Shown here piece by piece: positions 1-7,581 of a DNA stretch of 52,492 nucleotides. Position numbers and translations under genes: made by a program. Every line of letters begins with the position of its first letter. Position 1 is the first letter of the stretch. The stretch covers positions 1 through 52,492 of the forward strand of contig JAOJEG010000004.1 of NCBI GenBank assembly GCA_028226535.1, written 5' to 3'. This DNA is from Candidatus Pelagibacter sp. (GTDB taxonomy: Bacteria > Pseudomonadota > Alphaproteobacteria > Pelagibacterales > Pelagibacteraceae). The notes below the pieces were generated by a model. That model was not told the DNA's origin, did no database searches, and was given only the letters and a program-made list of their open reading frames with translations.

Positions 1-2
1 TA

Positions 3-743
3 ATTCCAAATTCTATTGGCAGATATTCTGAAAGTTTGGGTGTAGCCATATTTTCAATATTAATTTTGTTTTTTGTTAAAGAAAAAAATAAAAGTTTCAT
101 TATTTTATCAATCTTATTTTATCTGTTTATATCATCTATTCTTGGTAAATTCTCTCCTAGATTTTTTATTGAGCCAGTATTGTGGTCAATAATTGTGATA
201 AAATATTCAGAAGTAGATTTTTCTAAATTTTTTTTTAGATTAATTAAATGTTCTATTTTATTACAATCTTCTATTTCACTGCTTGCTATTATGTTTGGTG
301 TCATTACTATTTCTATAGGATCTCTAACACCAAATCTTAAAGATTACGTATTAAGCAATTCTGCTTACGGATATGATTTAGCTAAATGGGTAAATCTAAA
401 TATAGAAAAAAATAAAAAAGTTTTATATTCTCACCGTTCAATTTCTTTTTTAAATTCTGAGACAATATCTACTAATTTTCTTCATTATACCGAAGCGGGA
501 GATGCACGAATAAAATATCTTAATTTAATGAAGAAAAAAAAACCTGATTATCTGATTCTGCAAAGTAACTCGCCACTGTCTCATAAAAAATTAATTGGGT
601 GCACATCAGGAATATTCAAAAAAAAAGAAAATTTTTTTAAACAAACTAGCAGGAATATCTTTAACAAAAACAACAATAAATACTCTGGATATATTTACAG
701 TTTTGATTATGAAAAATTACCATATTGTTATTTTAGTCAATAA
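3..743 (+). CDS. C-terminal part of a polytopic membrane protein (5' end outside the window)
   Basis: The reading frame is open from base 3 with no stop, so the gene begins upstream of the window; the TTG at 36 is only an internal codon. About four hydrophobic segments (beginning VAIFSILILFF, SFIILSILFYLF, FFIEPVLWSIIV and LLAIMFGVITIS) are followed by a soluble basic tail of about 130 residues containing YDLAKWVNLN and KPDYLILQ. Several hydrophobic helices followed by a soluble C-terminal region is the layout of large membrane glycosyltransferases of the PMT/ArnT type, but the diagnostic N-terminal loop is missing here. Family assignment is therefore a guess; that it is an integral membrane protein is well supported. 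It stands alone on the plus strand before the tRNA. Confidence 0.7.
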   Translation: MPNSIGRYSESLGVAIFSILILFFVKEKNKSFIILSILFYLFISSILGKFSPRFFIEPVLWSIIVIKYSEVDFSKFFFRLIKCSILLQSSISLLAIMFGVITISIGSLTPNLKDYVLSNSAYGYDLAKWVNLNIEKNKKVLYSHRSISFLNSETISTNFLHYTEAGDARIKYLNLMKKKKPDYLILQSNSPLSHKKLIGCTSGIFKKKENFFKQTSRNIFNKNNNKYSGYIYSFDYEKLPYCYFSQ

Positions 744-860
744 AATTACTATTATAAGTCTTTTATAACTTATTGTGAGGCAGGTAGTTCGATTCAAGAA
801 ACATCAGAATTTCTAAATAATCCAATAATAATTACTCCACTAAAGTTATCAAAATCTTGA

Positions 861-888
861 TTGCACTAAAAAGAATATCTATTATAAA
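861..888 (+). promoter_or_regulatory. Sigma70-type promoter of the tRNA-Met gene
   Basis: TTGCAC at 861-866 and TATAAA at 883-888 are separated by 16 bases, placing a start site near 895, about ten bases before the mature tRNA end. The rest of the 744-904 gap is AT-rich and shows no open frame or strong hairpin. The match is by eye. Confidence 0.55.
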
Positions 889-904
889 TCAACGATAATT
901 AAGT

Positions 905-981
905 GGCGGGGTAGCTCAGTTGGTTAGAGCGCAGGACTCATAAGCCTGAGGTCAGTGGTTCGATCCCACTTCCCGCTACCA
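905..981 (+). tRNA. tRNA-Met (CAT), probably elongator
   Basis: A complete cloverleaf can be drawn. The acceptor arm pairs 905-911 with 971-977 (both end pairs are G-U). The D arm is GCTC/GAGC, the anticodon loop CTCATAA carries CAT at 939-941, the variable region is 949-953, and the T arm is AGTGG/CCACT around TTCGATC. CCA is encoded at 979-981. The anticodon stem lacks the three G-C pairs of an initiator tRNA, and position 1 is G paired with U, so this reads as an elongator. A CAT tRNA read as Ile after lysidine modification cannot be fully excluded. The stem base pair next to the anticodon loop is A936-G944, a mismatch. The gene ends one base before the stop codon of the convergent apt gene. 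Confidence 0.95.
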
Positions 982-982
982 A

Positions 983-1510
983 TTAATGTCCTGGAAAATC
1001 TATTAAATTTTCAACTTTATAATTATTTTTTACCAAATTATCAGATCCACCTAAATCAAATAAGTTAATTACAAATACAAATGCTGATACTTTGCTTTTT
1101 GACATTTCAACAAGTTTAGCAGCCGCTTCAGCAGTTCCACCTGTTGCAATTAAATCATCTATAATTAAGACGCTATCATTTTCATCTAAAGAGTCTTTAT
1201 GAACTTCAATTGTAGCTGTTCCATACTCAAGTTCAAAATCAATAGAGTGCACATCAGCAGGCAATTTATTTTTTTTTCTCAGCATTATAAATGGTTTTTT
1301 TAAGATATAAGAAACTGCAGAAGCAAAGACAAAACCACGCGACTCTATTGCTGCAATTTTTGTAAAATTATATTTTTTTGACCTTTCAACTATTTGATTA
1401 ATAGTTTCACCAAAAGCATTTTCATCTTTAATTAATGTTGTAATGTCCCTGAAAAGAATTCCTTTTTTAGGATAATCTGGTATTGATCTAATATATTTTT
1501 TTAAGTCCAT
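983..1510 (-). CDS. apt: Adenine phosphoribosyltransferase
   Basis: Converts adenine plus PRPP to AMP and pyrophosphate in the cytoplasm, the purine salvage step. The 175-residue length is normal for the family. Residues 114-126 (VLIIDDLIATGGT) are the PRPP-binding loop of type I phosphoribosyltransferases, and ESRGF at 56-60 is the conserved adenine-site segment. The ATG at 1510 gives the normal N-terminus with IPDYPKKGILFRDI. The gene is divergent from a nucleosidase gene, with only five bases between the two start codons. Together they can recycle methylthioadenosine made by the SpeDE protein next door: nucleosidase gives adenine, Apt gives AMP. The gene ends against the tRNA-Met gene with no visible terminator. 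Confidence 0.93.
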   Translation of the reverse strand: MDLKKYIRSIPDYPKKGILFRDITTLIKDENAFGETINQIVERSKKYNFTKIAAIESRGFVFASAVSYILKKPFIMLRKKNKLPADVHSIDFELEYGTATIEVHKDSLDENDSVLIIDDLIATGGTAEAAAKLVEMSKSKVSAFVFVINLFDLGGSDNLVKNNYKVENLIDFPGH

Positions 1511-1515
1511 TTTTT

Positions 1516-2040
1516 ATGAATAAATTATTTGTTGCAGCTTTAAAAGAAGAAACTGATGGATTGAATTATTTTTATCATATTGGTGTCGGTAAAATTAATG
1601 CTACATATAATTTAACTAAATTAATTCATGAACATAAACCATCTAAAGTAATAAATTATGGAACAGCAGGTGCTATTGACAAAGGATTATCAGGGATAGT
1701 TGAATGTACGAAATTTTACCAAAGAGATATGGATGTCAGAGGTTTGCTGGATTTGAAATTAGGTGAAACACCTTTTGATAGTATTAGTGAAATAATAAAT
1801 TCTGAAGAAGGATATTCTTGCGGAAGTGGAGACAGCTTTGTAAGTAAGAAAATAGAAATGGATGTAGATCTAGTTGATATGGAAGCTTATGCTTTGGCAA
1901 AAGTTTGTAAGCTTGAGGGCATAGATTTTAAATGTTTCAAATATATTTCAGATAATGCTGATGATGAAGCTTCATCAGATTGGATAGAAAATTGTAAAAA
2001 AGGTGCAAAATTATTCCAAATTAAGATGAGTGAATTCTAG
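1516..2040 (+). CDS. Methylthioadenosine/S-adenosylhomocysteine nucleosidase-like protein, short
   Basis: This belongs to the PNP/UDP nucleoside phosphorylase fold. INYGTAGAID near residues 46-55 is the phosphate/ribose loop region, VDMEAYALAKVC at 120-131 contains the Met-Glu ribose-binding segment of MTA nucleosidases, and SDNADDEASSDW at 145-156 carries the aspartate that acts on the purine. It is about 174 residues against roughly 230 for typical Pfs/MtnN, with the middle shortened. Position between apt and the SpeDE fusion supports hydrolysis of methylthioadenosine to adenine and methylthioribose; the exact substrate is inferred. A terminator hairpin follows the stop codon. Confidence 0.75.
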   Translation: MNKLFVAALKEETDGLNYFYHIGVGKINATYNLTKLIHEHKPSKVINYGTAGAIDKGLSGIVECTKFYQRDMDVRGLLDLKLGETPFDSISEIINSEEGYSCGSGDSFVSKKIEMDVDLVDMEAYALAKVCKLEGIDFKCFKYISDNADDEASSDWIENCKKGAKLFQIKMSEF

Positions 2041-2075
2041 TTTAGCGATTATATTTTTTGATTGAAAATAGTGAT

Positions 2076-2101
2076 AATGTCTATATCAAGACATTTTTTT
2101 A
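2076..2101 (+). terminator. Rho-independent terminator after the nucleosidase gene
   Basis: AATGTCT at 2076-2082 pairs perfectly with AGACATT at 2089-2095 around a six-base loop, and the 3' arm runs directly into a tract of T residues to 2100. It separates the nucleosidase from the speDE gene 17 bases further on, and its T tract lies within the likely speDE promoter region. Confidence 0.7.
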
Positions 2102-2116
2102 ATAGTTTAATTATAC

Positions 2117-3157
2117 ATGACTAAAGTTGGCGAACATATTACTCTAGATATTATTGGCACCACAAAGGAATACGATGCTTCTTTGTATGAAAAGGTTATT
2201 AATGACATTGCAAAAGCAGCAAAAGTTACAATTTTAAATATTTCAAAATATAAATTTGAACCACAGGGTTTTACTATCTTAGCCTTATTAGCAGAGAGCC
2301 ATATTAGCTTTCATACATTTCCTGAAAAAGGAATAATTAGTTTTGATTTTTTTACATGTGGAAAAGTAAATCCATCAGTCGCAATTGATATTATAAAAAA
2401 AAATTTTGAACATAAAAGAATTGTTAAAAAAGAGTTCAATAGAGACACAAAATCTCTTTATCATGATATTTATAGTTCACCAGGATTGCAAAAATCTTAT
2501 GTTGTTAATGACGTTCTTGAGGATTTTAAATCAAAAGTTGGACAACATATTGAAATTTTAGAGCTAGAACAGTTTGGCAAATCTTTATTTATTGATGGAG
2601 AAATACAAGTAGCCTCAACAGATGAGCATTTATATAGCTCTACTTTTGTAGGTGCGGGTCTTAATCTAAATAAAAACAATGAAAGAGCAGCTATAATTGG
2701 TGGTGGAGATGGCGGTGTTGCAAGAGAATGTATCTCTAAAGATTTTAATTTTGTAGATTGGTTTGAACTAGATCCAGAAGTTGTAGATGTTTGTAATCAG
2801 CATCTTGGAGATATAGGAAAAAAAGCTACTGAAAAAAATTCTGTAAAATGTGTTTGGGGAGACGCTTTTGAAAGTATCAAATCAGTAGAAGATGATACAT
2901 ATGATCATATTTTTGTAGATCTTAACGACGATCAGTTTTGTATTGATCTTGCAGCAAAAAATATGGACTCTATGATTAGAATTTTAAAACCTAAAGGTGT
3001 AATCACTGCTCAGGTTGGAAGCCAGGATAAAAAACCTAAACAAGTTGATAGTTGGCTAAATGTATTTAACCATCACTTTGGAAACACTAAATTATCAAGA
3101 GTTTATATCCCTAGTTTTGACTGCTCTTGGAATTTTTCATCATCAATAAATCATTAA
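2117..3157 (+). CDS. Fused S-adenosylmethionine decarboxylase and spermidine synthase
   Basis: Two domains lie in one 346-residue protein. Residues 1 to about 105 are a bacterial AdoMet decarboxylase proenzyme: GEH at 5-7, the self-cleavage site LAESHISFHTFPE with Ser61 expected to become the pyruvoyl group, His66, and Cys81 in FFTCG. Residues from about 125 are an aminopropyltransferase: FGKSLFIDGEIQ, TDEHLY at 168-173, the nucleotide loop GGGDGG at 195-200, and the acidic residue of FELDPE at 217. The domain decarboxylates AdoMet and the second transfers the aminopropyl group, probably to putrescine, releasing methylthioadenosine. The usual DSTDP motif is VDLNDDQ at 267-273, so acceptor choice may differ. 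Start is the ATG at 2117; no strong ribosome site is seen. Confidence 0.88.
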   Translation: MTKVGEHITLDIIGTTKEYDASLYEKVINDIAKAAKVTILNISKYKFEPQGFTILALLAESHISFHTFPEKGIISFDFFTCGKVNPSVAIDIIKKNFEHKRIVKKEFNRDTKSLYHDIYSSPGLQKSYVVNDVLEDFKSKVGQHIEILELEQFGKSLFIDGEIQVASTDEHLYSSTFVGAGLNLNKNNERAAIIGGGDGGVARECISKDFNFVDWFELDPEVVDVCNQHLGDIGKKATEKNSVKCVWGDAFESIKSVEDDTYDHIFVDLNDDQFCIDLAAKNMDSMIRILKPKGVITAQVGSQDKKPKQVDSWLNVFNHHFGNTKLSRVYIPSFDCSWNFSSSINH

Positions 3158-3216
3158 TTTTTCTTTTTTAATTATTAAATCTGTGAAATAATTGTTCCAA
3201 TTTAAAGGAGAAAATA

Positions 3217-4068
3217 ATGAATATATTCAAAAAAACTATTTTAACAGTTCTTGCTTCTTTATTTGTTATCGGAAATGTTTACGCTGACAAAATAAAAATT
3301 GGAACTGAAGGTGCTTATCCTCCATGGAACTCTAAAGATGCTTCCGGTAATCTTATTGGTTTTGAGGTTGAGTTAGCACAAGAACTTTGTGCAATCATGA
3401 AAGCTGAGTGTACTATCGTTGAACAAGATTGGGATGGAATGATCCCTGCTTTGTTGATGAGAAAGTTTGATGCGATAATGGCTGGAATGTCAATTACAGC
3501 TGAAAGACAAAAAACAATTACTTTTTCTCAAGGTTATGCTGACGAAGTAGCGTCACTTGCTGTAATGAAAGGTTCAAGCTTAGAGGGTATGGATACTCCT
3601 GAAGGTATTAATTTAACTTTAGGTGGATCAGATGTTAAAAAAGCTCTTAAAACTTTAACTGGTGCACTTGCTGGAAAAACTGTTTGTACTCAAACAGGTA
3701 CAATTCACCAAAACTTTTTAGAGTCAGGTGATGTTGGAAGTGTAAATGTAAGAACTTACAAAACTCAAGATGAAGTAAACCTGGATCTTACATCTGGAAG
3801 ATGCGATGTTGCATTAGCTGCAGCAGTAGCATTTACAGATTATGCTGATAAATCAGGTAAGCCAGTTGTTTTAGTTGGACCAACTTTTTCAGGTGGTGCA
3901 TTTGGTAATGGTGTAGGTGTTGGAATTAGACAAGGTGGAGATGATGCGATTGGTAAAAGAGACGCTAAACTTCTAAAAGATTTCAACAAAGCAATTGATA
4001 AAGCTAGAAAAAAAGGAATTATTAGCAAACTTGCTATTAAGCACTTTGGTTTCGACGCTTCTATGTAA
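3217..4068 (+). CDS. Periplasmic amino-acid-binding protein of an ABC importer
   Basis: Binds a polar amino acid in the periplasm and delivers it to the two permeases that follow. Residues 1-23 form a signal peptide ending VYA. The mature start IKIGTEGAYPPWN and the segments GFEVELAQELC, DWDGMIPALLMRKFDAIMAGMSIT and TAERQKTITFS are typical of family 3 binding proteins of the HisJ/ArgT (Lys-Arg-Orn-His) group. Asp-161-like ligand positions could not be checked without alignment, so the substrate is inferred as basic or polar. A strong ribosome site AAAGGAG lies at 3204-3210, six bases before the start. Such proteins are made in excess over their permeases, and a hairpin right after this gene fits that pattern. 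Confidence 0.9.
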   Translation: MNIFKKTILTVLASLFVIGNVYADKIKIGTEGAYPPWNSKDASGNLIGFEVELAQELCAIMKAECTIVEQDWDGMIPALLMRKFDAIMAGMSITAERQKTITFSQGYADEVASLAVMKGSSLEGMDTPEGINLTLGGSDVKKALKTLTGALAGKTVCTQTGTIHQNFLESGDVGSVNVRTYKTQDEVNLDLTSGRCDVALAAAVAFTDYADKSGKPVVLVGPTFSGGAFGNGVGVGIRQGGDDAIGKRDAKLLKDFNKAIDKARKKGIISKLAIKHFGFDASM

Positions 4069-4081
4069 TTAATTTCAGATT

Positions 4082-4106
4082 TGGCGACTATAATATATAG
4101 TCGCCA
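4082..4106 (+). promoter_or_regulatory. Ten-base-pair hairpin between binding-protein and permease genes
   Basis: TGGCGACTAT at 4082-4091 pairs perfectly with ATAGTCGCCA at 4097-4106 around a five-base loop. It starts 13 bases after the stop of the binding-protein gene and ends six bases before the ATG of the first permease, covering the place of a ribosome site. It lacks a following T tract, so it is more likely an mRNA 3'-end stabiliser or translation brake than a full terminator. Confidence 0.7.
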
Positions 4107-4112
4107 GTCTAT

Positions 4113-4805
4113 ATGGAACTTCTTGCATTCGGTAAAACAGGTTGGGGGGATGAGTTATTTTATGCAACCCTAATGACCATTGCTGTCTCAGTTACAGCAA
4201 TGTTTATAGGTTTTGTTTTTGCACTAATTTTTACTCCACTTAAACTATCAAAATATAAATCTTTAAATTTAATTGGAAATTTTTATACAACAGTTATTCG
4301 TGGTGTCCCTGAACTTTTAGTAATCTATCTTTTCTTTTTTGGTGGAAGTGGTGCAATCATGTATGTAGCATCAATCTTTGGGTATTTTGAATATATAGAA
4401 ATTAATGCTTTTATAACTGGATCAATGGCAATTGGAATAATTTCAGGCGCTTATTCAACTGAAGTATTTCGTGGAGCAATTCAATCAATTGACAAAGGTC
4501 AGTTTGAAGCTGCTAAAGTTTTGGGTATAGGTAAATTTGCACAGTTTTATAAAATAATTTTACCTCAAATGTTAAGACTAGCTATTCCAAATCTTAGTAA
4601 TGTTTGGCAAATTACTTTAAAAGATACATCATTAATTTCAGTTACTGGTTTAGTTGAGATTATGAGACAATCTTATATTGCAGCAGGTTCTACCAGAGAT
4701 CCATTATTCTTTTACTCATTTGCTGCAGTTTTATATTTATTATTAACTTATTTAAGCATGAAACTAATCAACAGATTAGAAGCCAGATATAGCAGGGGGT
4801 ACTAA
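4113..4805 (+). CDS. Amino-acid ABC importer permease, HisQ-like
   Basis: Inner-membrane permease of the polar amino-acid family, 230 residues with about five hydrophobic helices. The region VIRGVPELLVIYLFFFG is the conserved segment after the second helix, and EVFRGAIQSIDKGQFEAAKVLGI is the EAA cytoplasmic loop that docks the ATPase. It pairs with the next permease, whose ATG overlaps this gene's stop codon by one base, indicating translational coupling. No ribosome site is exposed because a perfect hairpin lies just before the start. No ATPase gene follows, so the ATP-binding subunit must be encoded elsewhere. Confidence 0.88.
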   Translation: MELLAFGKTGWGDELFYATLMTIAVSVTAMFIGFVFALIFTPLKLSKYKSLNLIGNFYTTVIRGVPELLVIYLFFFGGSGAIMYVASIFGYFEYIEINAFITGSMAIGIISGAYSTEVFRGAIQSIDKGQFEAAKVLGIGKFAQFYKIILPQMLRLAIPNLSNVWQITLKDTSLISVTGLVEIMRQSYIAAGSTRDPLFFYSFAAVLYLLLTYLSMKLINRLEARYSRGY

Positions 4806-5482
4806 TGGATTTTGATTTAATGTTTACTAGTTTTCCCAAATTATTAGGTGCTGCTGTTGTTACCTTAAAACTATTAACTGTCTCATTATTTTTTGGTTTA
4901 TTTATTGGGCTCTTGTTTGCAATTTTAAGATTAAATAAAAATATATTTATTAATAAATTTGCCTATGGATATTCTTATGTCTTTAGAGGAACACCTTTAT
5001 TGGTTCAGATTTTCATTATTTACTTTGGTTTAGGGCAAATTGAATATTTAAGATCAACATTTTTATGGGTTATTTTAAAAGAACCTTATTGGTGTGCAAT
5101 TATAGCATTCACTTTAAATACAGGCGCTTATACATCCGAGATACTAAGGTCAGCATTTCAAACAATTAAACCAGGAATTATTGAAGCGGGTAAAAGTTTA
5201 GGAATAACAAACAAAATAATCTTTTACAAAATTCAAATTCCAATAGCGATTAGACAATCATTACCTGCATATGGCAATGAAATAATACTAATGATGAAAG
5301 GAACATCGTTAGCTAGTACTGTTACCTTAATGGACTTAACAGGTGTTGCAAAATATATCATATCAACAACTTTTAAACCAATTGAAGTATTTATCGTTGC
5401 AGGTGGAATATATTTATTCATGACTTTTATTATTCATAATGTCATTAAATATTTAGAGAAAAAATATAGTTTTCAACAATAA
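4805..5482 (+). CDS. Amino-acid ABC importer permease, HisM-like
   Basis: The second permease of the heterodimeric channel, 225 residues. It shows YVFRGTPLLVQIFIIYFGLGQ and the ATPase-docking loop SEILRSAFQTIKPGIIEAGKSLGI, followed by the terminal helices LFMTFIIHNVIKYLEKKYS. It overlaps the upstream permease by one base (TAATG) and ends two bases before the dioxygenase gene, so all are probably one transcript. Substrate follows that of the binding protein upstream and is not visible in this protein. Confidence 0.88.
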   Translation: MDFDLMFTSFPKLLGAAVVTLKLLTVSLFFGLFIGLLFAILRLNKNIFINKFAYGYSYVFRGTPLLVQIFIIYFGLGQIEYLRSTFLWVILKEPYWCAIIAFTLNTGAYTSEILRSAFQTIKPGIIEAGKSLGITNKIIFYKIQIPIAIRQSLPAYGNEIILMMKGTSLASTVTLMDLTGVAKYIISTTFKPIEVFIVAGGIYLFMTFIIHNVIKYLEKKYSFQQ

Positions 5483-5484
5483 TA

Positions 5485-6273
5485 ATGTTTCTATCTGAAA
5501 AGCAAATCAAAGATTACCAAACTGATGGTGTGATAATTGTTAAAGATATTTTTAACGATTGGATAGAAACATTAAGAAAAGGTTTTCAAAAGGTTTTAGA
5601 TAGCCCCAGTAAACACGGACGAGAGAATGTTAATGATAATAAGGGTAGATTTTTTGAAGATTATTGTAATTGGGAAAGAATAGAAGAATTTAAAGATTGT
5701 ATTTTTAATTCACCTGGAGCGCAAATAGTTGCTGAAGCAACTAATTCTAAATCAACTCAAATTTTTCATGAACATATTTTTATTAAGGAGCCAGGCACAT
5801 ATAAAGAAACTCCTTGGCACCAAGATATGCCTTATTATTGTGTTGATGGAAATCATACTGGAAGTTTTTGGATACCATTAGATGAAGTTGATAAAAAAAA
5901 TAATCTTAAATTAATTCTAGGGTCTCATAAATGGCAAAAGTTAATTAGACCTACCAAATGGTCCAATAACCAATCTTGGTATAAAGATGATACTTTATTT
6001 ATGGATTTACCTTCACCAGAAAAATTTGAAAAAAATATTTTAGTTCCAGAGCTTAATTTAGGTGATGCGGTATTATTTAATTTTAAAACCGTACATGGCT
6101 CAACAGGAAATAATACCTCTAAATCTCGAAGAGCTTTTTCAATGAGATTTATTGGTGATGATGTTAAGTATATTGATCGAGGAGGACCTACATCTCCACC
6201 ATTTGATGGTATTAAATTAAAAACAGGAGATCTAATGAGAGAAGATTGGTTCCCAAAAGTTTTTAATAGTTAA
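5485..6273 (+). CDS. Phytanoyl-CoA dioxygenase (PhyH) family Fe(II)/2-oxoglutarate oxygenase
   Basis: A soluble non-haem iron hydroxylase of 262 residues. The metal triad is visible as His112-x-Asp114 in TPWHQDMPYY and His204 in KTVHGS, with the 2-oxoglutarate-binding arginine in SRRAFSMRF (215-216 region). The start YQTDGVIIVKDIF is typical of the family. Members hydroxylate many small molecules, including amino acids and ectoine, so the substrate is open. The gene starts two bases after the amino-acid permease gene, which suggests, but does not prove, that it acts on a compound brought in by that transporter. It converges on and overlaps by four bases the EamA gene on the other strand. Confidence 0.85.
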   Translation: MFLSEKQIKDYQTDGVIIVKDIFNDWIETLRKGFQKVLDSPSKHGRENVNDNKGRFFEDYCNWERIEEFKDCIFNSPGAQIVAEATNSKSTQIFHEHIFIKEPGTYKETPWHQDMPYYCVDGNHTGSFWIPLDEVDKKNNLKLILGSHKWQKLIRPTKWSNNQSWYKDDTLFMDLPSPEKFEKNILVPELNLGDAVLFNFKTVHGSTGNNTSKSRRAFSMRFIGDDVKYIDRGGPTSPPFDGIKLKTGDLMREDWFPKVFNS

Positions 6274-7151
6274 TTAACTTTTATTTTTTGATTGATAACT
6301 AAAACTGCACCAATAATTAAAATAGGAAGACCAATAACAAGATCTATTTGCCATTCTAATTTCTCAAAAATTGTAGATATTATTAAAGCAAGAACAGGCA
6401 TAACAACACCGACATAGCCAGCGCGTCCGGGACCAACTTTTTCGAGTAATTTTAAATATGAAACGAAAGCAAAAATTGATCCAAAAATGGATAGATAAAA
6501 TAGAGATGCTATGTAACTAAAACTATATTCAAATAATAATTCAGCACCACGCACCTTTGTAACCAAAAAAGTAACAATAGAACCATATAACATAGCATAA
6601 GCAATTGTTTGTAGTGCAGGAAAGTTATTATTCAAATTTCTTTGATGAACCATGTTTCCCGTTGAGGCACAAAATGTTCCAATTAATGCCAAAAATAACC
6701 CAATGTGAGTACCTTTTTCAAAGCTAAAATTAAATATCTCATCATTAAAAATAATAACAATCCCAATCATTCCAATTAATGCACCTGTTAATGTTTTTAA
6801 AGATGGTTTCTTCTTAAAGTAAAAAGTTTCACCCAAAATATTCATTATAACAACTGTAGAAAAAACAATTGCTGGAAATGCACTTATTAAATATGTGTTA
6901 GATAGGTAAAAGAAAACATAATTAATTGAATAAAGACAAGTTCCAAAAAATATAAACCAAATGTGATTATTGAAAGAAAATTTTAAATTCTGTTTTTTTA
7001 TAAATAGGTAAATAAAAAAAATAATTGCAGCTATTAAAAATCTATAAAAAACTGAAACTAATGGATCTACATAACCTAGTTGAAATTTAATTAAATACCA
7101 AGTTGGTGACCAGCAAAAAAGTGTGATTAAAAATAAAACATAGTTATTCAT
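6270..7151 (-). CDS. EamA/DMT-family membrane transporter
   Basis: About ten hydrophobic helices in 293 residues, arranged as two repeats of the drug/metabolite transporter fold. The first repeat starts LFLITLFCWSPTWYLIKFQLG and the second ends GAVLVINQKIK; the segment TGALIGMIGIVIIF is the typical end of the first repeat. Members usually export amino acids or other metabolites; nothing here identifies the substrate. Its stop codon overlaps the dioxygenase gene, and its start lies eight bases after the end of the DUF6165-like gene on the same strand, so the two are probably co-transcribed. Confidence 0.88.
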   Translation of the reverse strand: MNNYVLFLITLFCWSPTWYLIKFQLGYVDPLVSVFYRFLIAAIIFFIYLFIKKQNLKFSFNNHIWFIFFGTCLYSINYVFFYLSNTYLISAFPAIVFSTVVIMNILGETFYFKKKPSLKTLTGALIGMIGIVIIFNDEIFNFSFEKGTHIGLFLALIGTFCASTGNMVHQRNLNNNFPALQTIAYAMLYGSIVTFLVTKVRGAELLFEYSFSYIASLFYLSIFGSIFAFVSYLKLLEKVGPGRAGYVGVVMPVLALIISTIFEKLEWQIDLVIGLPILIIGAVLVINQKIKVN

Positions 7152-7159
7152 TAAAAGTT

Positions 7160-7549
7160 CTAATAACTAGTATATTCTTTAATTTCTTTAATCTTTGAAC
7201 CTGTATGATTGTTAATTTCTAGTTTAATTTTAGCTCTGTCGTCATTTAAGAAATGAACATCCCTTGAAAGTTTAATAAAAGTCTCAGTAAAATCTTTTTC
7301 TTTCTCACATTGTCTTTTATCATCCTCAATTATCCATAATTTTGCATTAATTTGCTTTAAAGACTCAAAGAGCTCATTTAACTTTTGATCAGACTTAACA
7401 TTGTTATTTAATTGATCTTTAAGGATTGAGTGCTCTTCATTAATAAATTTTAGTTTTTCTGAATCTTTGATTTTTTCTTGTTTAATTTCTAGGATAGAAA
7501 TTTTGTCTAATAATTCACCAACGGATACTTCGACTAGAATTTTATTCAT
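7160..7549 (-). CDS. Small coiled-coil protein resembling DUF6165
   Basis: A soluble 129-residue protein starting ILVEVSVGELLDKISILEIK, the opening I associate with the uncharacterised DUF6165 family, followed by heptad-rich helices (KLKFINEEHSILKDQL, LNELFESLKQINAKLWIIED) and a short C-terminal helix (RAKIKLEINNHTGSKIKEIKEY). No catalytic motif is visible. Proteins of this type are often found beside sugar-transfer genes, and here it is divergent from a GT9 glycosyltransferase by 32 bases. A role in surface polysaccharide assembly is inferred from context only. Confidence 0.65.
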   Translation of the reverse strand: MNKILVEVSVGELLDKISILEIKQEKIKDSEKLKFINEEHSILKDQLNNNVKSDQKLNELFESLKQINAKLWIIEDDKRQCEKEKDFTETFIKLSRDVHFLNDDRAKIKLEINNHTGSKIKEIKEYTSY

Positions 7550-7581
7550 TAAAAAATATACTATGTTAAGTTGTTATAAAT

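Noticed and set aside
36..38. TTG as start of the first gene
   Set aside because: The frame is open before it to the window edge, so the TTG is an internal codon of a gene that begins upstream.
785..800. T-loop-like GTTCGATTC in the first gap as a tRNA remnant
   Set aside because: No acceptor, D or anticodon arm can be drawn around it; a chance match.
2041..2116. A SAM-sensing riboswitch upstream of speDE
   Set aside because: The 76-base gap only contains the nucleosidase terminator and AT-rich sequence; no room for a known SAM aptamer and no matching conserved core seen.
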